Program-made: the position numbers and the translations under genes
In this document: one piece after another, positions 33,591 to 44,700 of the stretch
Position numbering within the stretch: the first letter of the stretch is position 1
How the letters are laid out: the number at the start of each line of letters is the position of its first letter
Notes under the pieces: generated by a model
What the model saw: only the letters and a program-made list of their open reading frames with translations
Told to the model about the DNA's origin: nothing
Databases searched by the model: none
Assembly (NCBI RefSeq): GCF_000143415.4
Contig: NW_003314266.1
Location: 3,149,306 to 3,213,305 of the forward strand
Length of the DNA: 64,000 nt
Origin: Selaginella moellendorffii
Lineage: Eukaryota; Streptophyta; Lycopodiopsida; Selaginellales; Selaginellaceae
Direction of reading: 5' to 3'

Positions 33591-35221
33591 GAGCTGTCTG
33601 TTTGGACTCCCCGAATAAAAATCACTTTTCTTCTTTATCAAGCTCCTCACCACCTTTCATCAAAGCCACCACCAATTCCCGCAACTTCCGCGTCCCATGT
33701 CTCCTTTCTTTCACCGGACAATCAGGACTCAAGGCTCTGGCGTTACTGGACTCGGGTGCAACTTCCTGCTTCATGGACACGGACTTTGCTGCCCGACATC
33801 ACGTTCCTCTTTCTCCTACCATACGGGATTTGAGGGTTGAAGGCATCGGTGGGCATTTTGTGTCTCCATCTTCTGGACTTAGGGAAACGTTGCCCGTTCG
33901 AGTACACATCGGGTCCACCGTCACCGATATCGCCTTCAACATCATCAACAGCAAGTCCTCCTCTGTGGTGCTCGGTCTTCCTTGGTTCCAACTACATCAG
34001 CCTCAAATCTGTTGGAAGGAATTACAGCTCATCTCTCCCACGGCTTCCCCTACTGTTCATCGAGTCCGAATCAGGAAAAGTTCCCTAAACTCAAATCGGG
34101 GTTCTGTTCCTGACTCTATAAAGTTTTCACCCTCTTCTTTTTCCTCTCTTCCATCTTACACTGGACCGTATCCTCGTCTCATCATTCCATTTAGTCGTAC
34201 GCCTCCTCCTATCTCCACAATCACTATGAAAGAACTCCTTCATGAAGAACCTCTTTTTCTTTTTGCTTTGCATGTTTTTCCTGTCAGTCTTCCTGAGAAG
34301 TATCATGATTTTGGGGATGTGTTTGACAAGAAAAAAGCTAGTGTACTGCCTGTTCATCGGCCTTATGATTGTCCCATTGATTTACAGGAAGGAGCGTCAC
34401 CTCCGTGGGGGCCTATCTACGGGTTATCCCCGTCCGAGCTTAAGGCCCTCAAAGAGTACGTGGATGAGAACCTTGCCTCGGGCTACATTCAGCATTTGCA
34501 GTCCCCGGCTGGAGCGCCTGTCTTCTTTGTCAAGAAGAAGGATGGGAGCTTGCGGCTAGTCATCAACTACCGAGGTTTGAACAAGGTGACTGTTCGGAAC
34601 CGTTATCCGCTGCCCCTGATCTCGGACCTGTTGGAACGTCTCGGCAGTGCCCGCTTCTTCACCAAGATCGACCTCCGTGGAGCATACAACCTGATCCGGA
34701 TCCGGCCTGGTGATGAATGGAAGACTGCGTTCCAAACCCGCTATGGCCACTTTGAGTACACTGTCATGCCATTTGGCTTGACAAATGCTCCAGCAGTTTT
34801 CCAACACATGGCGAATGACGTCTTTCGGGAGTTTCTTGATCAGATTGTGATCGTCTACCTCAATGACATCCTCATCTACTCAAAAACTCAGGAGGAGCAT
34901 GACGAACATGTACGCAAGGTGCTAGCGAAGCTGCGAGAACACGGCCTATATGCGAAGCTTGAGAAATGTTCCTTTGATCAGCAGTCTGTGGAGTTCCTTG
35001 GGTACATTGTCACTCCTGAGGGTATCATGATGGATCCTGCCAAAGTCAAGACTATTTTCGAATGGGAGCCTCCACAATCAATGTCGGACGTTCAGGTTTT
35101 CCTTGGCTTCGCCAACTTCTACCGCAAATTCATTGATCACTACTCTGACATTGTCCTTCCTTGTCTACACTTACCACCCTTGGGCAATGCATCCCCTTTT
35201 TTACCTCTCTTTCTTTCTTGA
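33497..35221 (+). pseudogene. Protease and reverse transcriptase, RT catalytic Asp replaced, rest of pol missing
   Basis: One open frame (574 codons at most) with protease core ALALLDSGATSCFMDTDF, linker, then RT: YGLSPSELKALKEYVDENLA, PVFFVKKKDGSLRLVINYRG, FFTKIDLRGAYNLIRI, MPFGLTNAPAVFQ, and the active-site box IVIVYLNDILIYS. The box is Y-L-N-D, so the first of the two metal-binding Asp residues is Asn, a G-to-A change that should abolish polymerisation. The thumb runs to VQVFLGFANFYRKFIDHYSD. Then the sequence leaves the family at about 35165: no RNase H, integrase or chromodomain follows. The frame relation to gag (overlap, different frame) could reflect programmed frameshifting in the ancestor. 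Confidence 0.85.
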
Positions 35222-35804
35222 TTTTGGCCAATCCTTGGAGCATATTGGAAGTCATCAAGAGGCTACATTTACATATTACACTTTCCTGAGCCGAAATCCA
35301 AGTACGGGTTACATTCTTTGGGTACTCACTCTTTTTCCCCTATTTTTTCTCCTCTTTTCACACTTTTTTTACACTTTTTTTTAACTTCAGGGTCTAGTTT
35401 GACTACAGGGTTTCCCACAGGGTTTTCTTCCCTGTCTTCAAACTTTACACCACCTCTTTTCTATATTTTTCCACTTTGTTTTCTAGAGTTTCCACTATTT
35501 CACGCAGTTACCAGCACTAGGCATCCGTAGCAGAGGTACACTCTACACTCTTCGGAGGGTTCTCGTGTGTCTGGAGCCATCAGGATCCACCATGGTCGCA
35601 TGTTAGGGCATGGCTATTGAGAGAGTGAGAGAGAGAGAGGGAATATTCTGGTCCTTAGAATATTCCCCATCTTCCTTGTATAAAACCCTTGCCCCACAAG
35701 GGTAAAAGGGGGGGGAGGGCGCATTTGTGGAGAGCATTGAAGCATTTCTCATGTTTGAGCGAGTGTTGGGGGAGGCACCCCTCCTTCCCCTAACACTTGG
35801 GCCA
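35222..35804. other. Non-coding remainder, possible 3' LTR from about 35599
   Basis: T/C-rich sequence to 35520 without a gene. From 35599 TGTTAGGGCATG, a GA microsatellite (35620-35640), a TATA-like TTGTATAAAACCC (about 35678) and a G-run give the look of an LTR promoter region, but no partner LTR was found at the left of the gag gene. Confidence 0.4.
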
Positions 35805-36228
35805 TTGAATGAAGGAATATAGCTAAACTCCTAAGTATAGAGCCAAGGAGCAAAGGTATTGAAGATAAGCATACAAGTGGGAGTTAAATTATACTTCAAG
35901 TTAGTCAGCCATGCCTAACCTATCCACTATCCCGACCATACGTTTGGAACCCTCTACAGCCACCCCCTCCCCCTCTTGAGGAATGATGCTTTGGACTTTC
36001 ACCCTTAGCCACCCTTAGTACTAAGAATTAGTCTCTAGAACATGCTTGAAATTTATTAAATATAGAATGGTGCTAGATAGCAAATTTGGATACAGGACTA
36101 ACACCATTGTGTTTAGAACAATCTTTACATTCCATAAATATGCCAAATTAACAAATCTAGATACTTTTTATAAATATCCATTAGTACTGAATGGGACAAA
36201 CACAAGGGGGATGATAGCAAGGGTGTTT
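35805..36228 (-). repeat. LTR fragment of the non-coding/autonomous LTR family
   Basis: Collinear with about 60290-60960 of LTR F (CCAAGGAGC block, C-run near 35965, GCTTTGG.CTTTCACCC block, the ACCATTGTGTT block and GGATGATAGC.AGGGTGTTTG). Both LTR ends are missing. Moderately diverged. Confidence 0.8.
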
Positions 36229-38870
36229 GTGGTGTGTAAATTATTGGTAAATGTTGGCAAGATCATCATGGTGCAAGATTTTTTTCTTGTATATTTACAT
36301 CATGTGGACATGATCCTTGGCATGTCATGGCATATGCATGATCTTGAGATCAAGTGAAGCCTTTGACGTATAAAGCTTGAGTATGGTGGCATATGTGATA
36401 CTTGATTTGCAAGCAATGTTCCAAGCTTGACCATGTTGATGTTAGCAATGTCTTTGAAGAGCATTGTGTGCAATAAAGAGAATGAGCTCTGTTTGATGTA
36501 TATCTAAGAGTTGGATACATCAAAGTTTTTGCATGGAGAATCAGCGGTAGCGGAGGAACTTGAGGAGTTCAAGGACATGTTCCCAGATGAGTTACCATAT
36601 GGCCTGCCACCTTTGCATGGAGTTGAGCACAAAATTGTGCTAGAAATAGGCACAAACCTGATTTATCAATGACTATTTTGGCTAAGTCATACCAAGGAAG
36701 CGAAGGTCAAGCATCAAATGACTGAGTTGCTTGAGTATGGCTTTATCCAACCAAGCAAGTCTCTATTTGGAGCACTAGTCTTGCTTATTCAGAAGAAAGA
36801 TGGCTTGATATGAATGTGTATTGATTGCCGTGCTTTAAACAAGAAGACAATCAAGGATAAAATGCCAATACCACATGTAGATGACATCTTGGGGAAGCCA
36901 TGGTTTTCACCAAGATTGACTTAAAAAGTGGTTATCATCAAATTACTCTAAATGATATGGATATTGCAAAGTTAGCTTTCTCTATGAGTTTTGGGCATTT
37001 CAAATTTACAATGATGCCATTCAGATTTATGAATGCACTAATGACTTTTATGAGGCTCATGACCCACGTGTTTGGGGAGTATTTGCATTACTTTGTGGAG
37101 ATCTTCCTTGATGATATTCTTATCTTTAATAAGAATATGTAAACAGCATTTGTGCAAAGTGTTGGAGTTGTTATACAACCATAAGCTTTATGCTAAGAGG
37201 AGTAAATGCAAGTTTGTGCAATCTGAATGTGAGTATTTAGGCCATATTGCCTCTACTGATGGAGTCAAGACTAATCCACAAAAGGTTGCTATCATGGAAG
37301 AAGGGCCAACTTCCATAAATGTTGTTGAGTTGAGGAGTTTTTTAGAAATGGCTGATTATTATTGTAAGTTTATCTAGCACTATGCTGATATTACTCTTCC
37401 TTTGACTTGGTTGCTTCATCAGAACACTCATTTTGACAGGGAGATATTGCAAGAACAAATCTTTCAAGCTTTAAAGGCTTCTTTGGCACATGCTCTAGTT
37501 TTATGTATTGCAGATGGTTGTGGATGCAAGTGGTTATGCTGTGGGTGGTGTTATCATGCAAGATGATCATCCTATTGCATATGAGAGTAGGACATTAAAC
37601 CCAGCAAAGTAGCAATACTCTACGTATGAGCAAGAGCTTTTGGCAATTGTTAATGCACTATGTGTGTGGCAGCATTGTTTATTTGGTGCCATGTTTACAG
37701 TGTTTATGGACTATAAGCTGTTAGAAGGAGATTAACTCTTGCCAGGCATGATGGATGATCGAATTCATGAAGTTTGGTGAATTTCCAATTGAGCACAAAG
37801 CTGGATGTGTGAATGTGGTGGCTAATGCCTTATCTCATGTTCACTCTACTTTTGTGGGAGAATTCTGGGGAAGGATTTTTAATGCTTTAACAAAGGCTAT
37901 GACCGAATTTGTTGGTATGGTCAGGCAAGTTCAACAGCAAGACGCTGAGGTACAAGAACTTAATGTGCACATGGAGCCATCTTTCCCATGCCAGAATGGT
38001 TTGCTCTTGTATAATGGCTAGGTATATCTTCCCCAAATTGATGAGCTGATCCACCATATCCTCTATTATTATCATGACCACCCAGAGGCTGGTCATTTTG
38101 GGGGGAGGAAGGCTTATAAGTTTTAAGCATAGGTTCTTTTGGAAGAATATGAAAAATGATATTCTTGAGTATTACAAGATATGCAAGAATTGTTAACAAG
38201 TGAAGGTGCTAAGGGAAAAGCCAATAGGGATTTTGGTGCTATTACATATCCCAGAGGATAGACGGATGAGCATATCCATGCATTTTATCATGCATTTACC
38301 AAGAGGAAAATGAACAAACTTGGGTCATTATAGATTGCTTGACCAAGTTTGTAAAGCTGATTCCTTTGAAGAAGGTGGCAAAGAGTGTGGACTTGGCTAT
38401 AATATACCTTAAGCATGTCTTTCCTTAGTTTGGTTTGCTAATGGAGATTGTGAGTGATAGGGACTCAAAATTCACAAGTGAATTTTGGTTAAGCTTTGTG
38501 AAGCTCATGAAAATTGGCATCAAGCTAAATAGTGGGGATCATCCTTAGATAGATGGACAAACTAAGCGAGCCAACCAAGTGATTGAGGAGATGCTAAGAT
38601 GCATTGTTCATAGACAATAAAGACAGTGGGAGAAATTTTTTATTCCTTGTGGAGTTTACCTATAACAACAGCTAGCATAACAGCACCAAGATGACACTTT
38701 ATTTGGGATGTATGGCTCTCATCTAAGGACAGCTTTTAAGCTTTATTTACTTAGATCTTAAGGCTCTAAGATGGTGAACCAAAGAGTTTATCTATAGAAT
38801 TGGATGAAATTTTAAATGCATGCAAAAGGAATTTGCAAGTGGCTCAAGACTGAGATAAGAGGGGGATGGT
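36229..38870 (+). pseudogene. Ty3/gypsy pol relic (protease end, RT, RNase H, integrase)
   Basis: Broken frames along the plus strand read: protease end VDMILGMSWHMHD (about 36305); pre-RT EEFKDMFPDELPYGLPP; RT PWFSPRL / VFTKIDLKSGYHQITLND, MPFRFMNAL and the active-site box EIFLDDILIFNK with both Asp intact (about 37105); thumb CEYLGHIASTDGVKTNPQK; RNase H tail EHKAGCVNVVANALSHVHS; integrase zinc-binding region HHILYYYHDHPEAGHFGGRK; core DCLTKFVKLIPLKK, VSDRDSKFTSEFW, SGDHP. Same family as the integrase fragments at 12.2, 22.7 and 24.7 kb. Stops and indels are frequent; no LTR was recognised. Confidence 0.82.
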
Positions 38871-39256
38871 CCAAAGTTGAGTTGAGCTCAATTCAGCTCA
38901 AGTCAATGCCAGTCAATATAGTCAGCCATAAGTTTTATAAGGAAATATTAAGTCAGAAAAATGTTATTCTTTGGTGAACTTGAAATTTATGAATTTAAGT
39001 ATCAATGGTTTTGAGAGATTTCTATTTTTTGAATCTTTCTAATGCAGTTTATACAATTTCTAGAATTAAAAGTTTGTCTGAACCAATAGAAATTTTTGGG
39101 CTTTATTGGTCCCAAATAAAATGGGAATATTGAAGTTCGAATGAACCTAAAATTTCTATTGTACATTTCAACATTTTAACATTTCAACAATTGACCAGAA
39201 ATATATAAATAATTCAAAACACTGATTCACTTGTTCATTCTTTAGGGTTTACAGGG
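38871..39256. other. No gene seen
   Basis: AT-rich sequence after the gypsy relic. The GCTCAAGTCAATG.CAGTCAATA motif at 38895-38920 recurs at about 23735-23765, probably the end of the same element family. Confidence 0.4.
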
Positions 39257-39503
39257 ATGGGAAACAAGGAAGACAAAAAATTCTGTAAGTAGTTCTAGCA
39301 TACAGAAATGTGAGAATGTTAATTTTGTTTCACTACCACAATCTCCATATTACATGCCTGGTCCTTACTACCCATCCGGGAATGTGGAGACCATGGTCAC
39401 TATTGATAAAAATGCTCTTGTTACTTCCGAAACAACAATCCAGAGCAAGAGAAAAGAAGAAATGGACATCACAGCGGAAAACACTAATAAATCCACTCTA
39501 TAA
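39257..39503 (+). pseudogene. Small possible gene remnant, one frameshift
   Basis: Met at 39257 gives MGNKEDKKFCK and then a stop. With a single T skipped near 39290 the frame continues for about 70 codons as SSSIQKCENVNFVSLPQ ... PYYMPGPYYPSGNVETMVT ... KRKEEMDITAENTNKSTL to TAA at 39501. The residue composition looks like protein rather than chance, but I recognise no family, and the frame needs a correction. It lies ~470 bp upstream of the zinc-binding gene pair on the same strand. Confidence 0.3.
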
Positions 39504-39720
39504 ACCTTTCAATGGCTTTTGTAATCCACTAAAATATTATAAAAAAAAGTAAGTTTTTTATATATATCTTATTCCTTTTGATATGTTTTGTCTTTGCAAA
39601 GATATATGATGTGGACAAATCAAAGAATTAAATCTATATATGATTTTAGGATTGAAAGGTATTCTTGCAAAAAGGCATACGCGCGTGCCTGTGTATATTT
39701 GCCATTATTATATATGGCAG

Positions 39721-39803
39721 AAGCTAAAAACTAGCATATAATTAATATGTAGCCTGCCATATAAAATAAGGCTACATATTAATTATATGCTAGTTTTTAG
39801 CTT
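39721..39803. repeat. Perfect inverted repeat, 35-bp arms, 13-nt loop
   Basis: Arms 39721-39755 and 39769-39803 are exact reverse complements (AAGCTAAAAACTAGC... pairing with ...GCTAGTTTTTAGCTT). The loop is GCCATATAAAATA. A G-T wobble followed by two more pairs extends it on the outside. It could be the core of a foldback/MITE element or a small-RNA hairpin; no flanking target duplication was identified. Confidence 0.9.
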
Positions 39804-39975
39804 TTGAAACCCTATAGTCACTTGTCTCTCATAGTAGGTTGTAATTACTAAGACTAACAATTCTCATTCAATATAGTGTCATGTCATAATAAAACATCAT
39901 TCTCGATATTGAAATATAGTATATTAATTAGAGAATTCTTATTGCTAGGAAGTTTAATTCTTCTTGTGTGTTGCA

Positions 39976-40530
39976 ATGGTTAGGAAGAAGTTTACTTTTG
40001 GTCCCGGAAGCCTCTCATATGAGTCTTCACCTCCATCTCCAATCTCAACCAATAATCCACTTTCACCTCTATGCAACAATCCTCCTTTTTATTTTGAGGG
40101 CTGTTGTGAGGCTCTTCCATTTGCGACCTCAAGTGCAACTGAACAAGAACTCCTTCCTTATGATGTTGTTAAAAAAGTTGGATTGCCTCCAATGCTTCAA
40201 AAGCGATGTCAATATTTTCTTCAAGATCTTGCTCCAGATATGGCAGGGGAGCTTAATGTAGATACATATTATCTTCAGTGTCCTATATGCAACTTTTATT
40301 TAAACAAGACAGATAGTTGCATGGGTTTGGTAAATTTTATTGAGCATTGTCGCAAATGCCCAAGAGTGGGTTTGAAAGATGTGCATGCGTGGATATATAA
40401 GAAAATCAAAAAAGAATTAAAAACACACAGCTATTATGATTTCATGGTGGAGAACAATATTCCATTAGTGAACACTGCATCAGTAAGTGCTGAATATGGG
40501 ATATTTAGGCCACCCTTTAATGTAATGTGA
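39976..40530 (+). CDS. Putative zinc-binding protein, CX2CX18HX3C type (tandem copy 1)
   Basis: A single-exon frame of 184 codons from Met 39976 (MVRKKFTFGPG) to TGA at 40528-40530. Layout: Ser/Pro-rich N-terminus (SYESSPPSPISTNNP), a segment DVVKKVGLPPMLQKRCQYFLQDLAPDMAG, then YLQCPICNFYLNK ... FIEHCRKCPR with ligands spaced CX2CX18HX3C, then a basic WIYKKIKKELKTHSYYDFM and a short tail. Family not recognised; the Cys/His spacing is close to C2HC/BED-type fingers, so nucleic-acid or protein binding is an inference only. The diverged tandem copy at 40789 keeps all four ligands and the flanking helices, which supports selection on the protein. A four-codon upstream extension uses TTG and was not taken as the start. 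Confidence 0.72.
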   Translation: MVRKKFTFGPGSLSYESSPPSPISTNNPLSPLCNNPPFYFEGCCEALPFATSSATEQELLPYDVVKKVGLPPMLQKRCQYFLQDLAPDMAGELNVDTYYLQCPICNFYLNKTDSCMGLVNFIEHCRKCPRVGLKDVHAWIYKKIKKELKTHSYYDFMVENNIPLVNTASVSAEYGIFRPPFNVM

Positions 40531-40788
40531 AAGTCATGCATAGTTTTTTCAAAAGTTTAATTCTTTATGAGTAAAGTGAAGAATCTTATATTTTTAAGAA
40601 TGATATTATTCTAGCATGTATAAAGATATTATTATATATACAAGTGGTTCTGACACTGTTATAATTCTAAAGTCCCATTTTTGAGACTGACAATTTAAAC
40701 TTTTAAGAACCCCTAGATCTTTTCTTAGTATAAATACCAACAAGGGATGCTTTCAACATTGAAATTTCAATTTGTTTAGAATGTAAGA

Positions 40789-41337
40789 ATGGCTAGGGAA
40801 AATGCTATTGCTACTCACACTTGGCCCTTATGCATTTCATATGAATCTCCACCTCCATCTCCAACTTTTACCAACATTCCACCCTTCCCTCCATACAACA
40901 ATCGTTGTGAGGCTTTTTCTTTTGTAGCCCCAAGTGTGACTGAACAAGAGATCCCTCTTCTAGATAATGTTCTAGATGTTGCTACTAAAGATGGATTGCC
41001 TCATGTGCTTCAAAAACGATGCTAGATGTTTCTTCAAGATCTTGCTCCCGATATGGCTGAAACTTTTGAAAGAATGAACACATATTATCTCCAATGTCCC
41101 ATCTGCTACTTTTATTTAGATAAAACGGAAGGCTGTATGGGTCTAGAAACTTTTCTAGAACACTATCACAACTGCCCAAGAACTGGTGTGGAAGGCGTGC
41201 ATAAATGGATGTATAAGAAAATCAAGAAAGAGTTAAGAACACACAATCATTATCATTTCATGGTGAGGAACAATATTCCGTTAATAAATCCTACATCCAT
41301 AAGTGATGAACATGGTATTTTTATGCCATCCTACTGA
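40789..41337 (+). pseudogene. Zinc-binding protein, tandem copy 2, with in-frame TAG
   Basis: Starts MARENAIATHTWPLC at 40789 and aligns end to end with the gene 260 bp upstream: Ser/Pro N-terminus, DGLPHVLQKRC, then TAG at 41023-41025 where copy 1 has CAA (Gln), then MFLQDLAPDMAETFE, YLQCPICYFYLDKTEG ... FLEHYHNCPR with the same CX2CX18HX3C ligands, and WMYKKIKKELRTHNHYHFM. It lacks a few residues before the GLP segment relative to copy 1. The remainder after the stop is fully open to 41337, so the nonsense change is recent, or the product is a C-terminal half started at Met 41026. The stop fits a CAG-to-TAG transition. Confidence 0.72.
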
Positions 41338-41465
41338 AAATTCCAGCCACTAATAATTCTTACACTGTGATATTATCCATCCCCCCCTCCTTTCGCCTTT
41401 CTTTTATTAACAAAATTGTATTACCTATAGATAATAAACTGATAATACTAGTAATTATGAAATTT

Positions 41466-41590
41466 GACATATTGACACTGTAACTTTGTCATCTCTGACA
41501 CTGACATTGTCTCTGTCATTGACACTATCACTGTCGCTATCTGCTGCACTGACACTGTCAGTGTCACAATCATTATCACATTGACATGTG
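41466..41590. repeat. Degenerate GACACTGTC minisatellite
   Basis: Irregular tandem copies of GACACTGTC / TGACACTATC / TGTCACTG. It includes a short palindrome TGACACTG-T-CAGTGTCA at 41550-41566. It lies downstream of both the zinc-binding pair (plus strand) and the methyltransferase-like gene (minus strand), in the intergenic gap between converging genes. Confidence 0.7.
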
Positions 41591-41766
41591 ACACATCTTT
41601 CTCATTGCAAGTGGATGCATTCAATTGTCTTTTAATGTATCATTAATAAATAGATTTTTCATACCACTCCTCAATTTACACATTGCATATGATGTGCCAT
41701 GCATACCTAGGAAGACTTCTAGAAAACTAAATATATATTATTTATAAGTTTTTAAAACATCATAAA

Positions 41767-44700
41767 TTACCTCCTAGAAGCAATTGATAGAGAAGGACAA
41801 AAACCTCGAAGACAGCGCTTGAAGAACTCATATTCTTCAATCGCAAACACCGATCTACCAGAGTCACGTGTTGCTTCGACCATCGAACCACTACCTGCTG
41901 TGCAATCGATGACAACACCCCTAGTTGGGCAATAAAGCACAAGTAGGATATGCATCGCCGATGGAGATCGGAACCGATACCTAGACAATGTGTTGTGGAT
42001 GTTGTCGTCTACGAGATTTGTTATGATGTCAGTAAAGCTATCATACCCTGGCAAAACCCTTGTAGCACACTCGCTATCACGAAAACCGTCATTTTCTCTT
42101 CTGCAGAACACATGGTAGGTCCACATCATAACCTGAATAATAAAACTTTAGAGACAACCAAAACAGAAGATGATTTCTTACCTTCTCTGGCGTCTTTGGT
42201 CTCGACCCCAACACTATCCAAGATGCATCCGGAAGAGAACCTCTTGAAGTTGACTCGACTTGCATACCTCATAAAGTAGGACATCCAATGGGGGTCATTT
42301 GGGAGAATGAAGGCAACTTGACCGGTTGTGTGAAGGAGAATTGCTGCCAAAAGGAATGCATCCTTCAAGTGGTTTTTAGTCAGGTTGTTCCAGTTTGGGA
42401 CATCACCATTAGCGACTGGAAGACCATCTGGCATGTCAAAGAGCATGAAGTTTGTGCTCTTGAGCGGTCGCCTATGGATCTTCTGACAAAAGCGCTCCCA
42501 CTTTTGCCGGATAGCCATATTCTCAACATCCTCTTCAAAAGGTGCCATCAATGAACTATAGGAGCCAATAAAGATCCCAACTTCACCACGGAATGCCACT
42601 AGAGATACAGGGCGAATCTAGGGGAGAACACAAAGATAAGATGTGAATTTAAGAAAAATTTACATACTGTCATGTGGCATGTGGTAGATGTAAGTTCCTC
42701 CAGGTCCTCTTCTCGAGCATCAAGACGAGCTGGAATGAAGTTACTCCCGACAATTTTTGCTACAACCATTTTGAGGAACTAAGAAAAGGAGAGAATTAAG
42801 AGAAATATACCTCAAGAAGTTCCTCGGTTACGGGGAAGTCTTGGACGATCATCATCACTATTGACTAATTCCTCCAGATGTGGATTTGCACGCTTTCGTC
42901 AAGGTAGAACTTCTTAGACGTTCTGGTTCTCTTGCTGGACTTCGTTTGGAGGAATTTCTTGCAAGTCGTCACCGCCGTCTTCACTCTCCTCACCATTGGC
43001 ACCAACAGTGTCGACATTCTCATAGCCATCATCTTCGTCATCCGGCACGTCCTCATTGTTGCCTCTTGCAGCCTCTTGGTGGGTTGGTGTATAATCTAGC
43101 ATCTCCAATTCCCAAGGACAAGCTCACTTTATTGCTGCTGAAAACTTCATTGTTGTCGGGTACATGCCTCCATCTCTCACACCATGCCTTAGGAGTCGTG
43201 TGCATACCGGTGTTTCGAGAGGAACACCTCTATATTAGAGATACCTATAATAGAATATAAACAAATTGAGTATAGTTGAGAAATTGTATGTTACCTAAAA
43301 GCCGCTTGACGCATGAAGTAAAGTTGGCCAAGTTGTTTATCAAATGGAGTCATGCTTGTGGCCTTCTTTGGTAGCCAGTCCTCTCTGAGTTTTGTAAGCT
43401 CAGTGGTGATGAAGTCCTTGAATGGAAGTTGCTCAGGATCATCCCCTATGAAAGGCGCTAGAAACATCTCCCCTTCATATACAGTTTGTAAAATGTAGAC
43501 GGTCCTCCTCATCATAGTCTCCATCATACTGTCCAAACCTTTTTCTCCTTCCCTGAGTTTGCTATTGAGGTCATTCAGGATGTGTATCTGTTCCTCATAT
43601 GTAAGCTTTGACTTTGAGATGTTGTAAATAATCTCATTTGGAGTCTTGCCCACTAAGAAATAACTTTTGTGAGTAACTTTCATGTAAACGCAAACAATAC
43701 TTACTTTCATGACAAGCAATCTCTGTTATAATATCAAACCACTCCTTTGGGCGTTGAGGGTCAGCCACACTAAGTAATTTCTTTACCTTTGTCTTCTTTG
43801 TGTTGTTGATTTTCTTGTCAATTGCAGCTAAATGCTCCAAGAGTTCTTGATCATTTTCAGCTCGATGCGACTGTGCATATGCATCTTGCTTAACCTTCAC
43901 CAATGGCTGAAGACAACACAAACATTCTATGATAAGAAGTATACTTGGAAGAACATACCTTACTCCACACAGCTGTCATAAAAGCCACTAGATTCTTGTA
44001 CCATCTATTGGCATCTTGACGACCTCGTTGATGCCGAATAAGTGATGCTAAATCATCACCATAGTGGCTGCGGACTGCATCCTCATCGAGATTGGCAAGA
44101 AACCGGATCTTCTCGATATCATGTACTAGGCTTTGTTTCTGCATTGCAAACTGTCCCAACCTGCAAAACACAAATTGTTAAAAGTGATTGAAGAAGGAGA
44201 GGTACTTACGCATTAATTTTGTGGCAAGCTATTATAAGCCTTGCCACATCTAGAGATCCTCTCACATGTACATGTCCAACCGGAACATTGATGTGATAGA
44301 CAGGATCGTCTTGGAAGCATTCATTGATGCACTTCATCCACACACACCAGCGACGATTCCCGTTGATAATGTAGAACATTTTCCCCACAAATTGTTGAGT
44401 CTCAGGATGGCTCATAAGCATGTTGTCAAATTCATGGGACTTCATTTTCCAAATCTCATCCCAAACCCTCTCGATTTCCGGTGATACCGAGAGGGTATTT
44501 GTCGTTCCTGGCTTGAAGACCAAAACAAGGAACATACCTATATTTGTCCCAAGGCCATTCTGTTTGGACAGACTATAGATGTCCATGTTGACGAAGTGCG
44601 GTGAAGCAGACCAAATGATGCTTGTCTGAGTGAATTGACATAGTGGGATTTCTCGGATCATGTCTCCCAAGCCTTCCCACTTGAGAGACTCTAGAGTTGT

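Noticed and set aside
41466-41590. CRISPR-like array
   Set aside because: Units are 8-10 bp, irregular and without unique spacers; a simple minisatellite in a plant-type genome.
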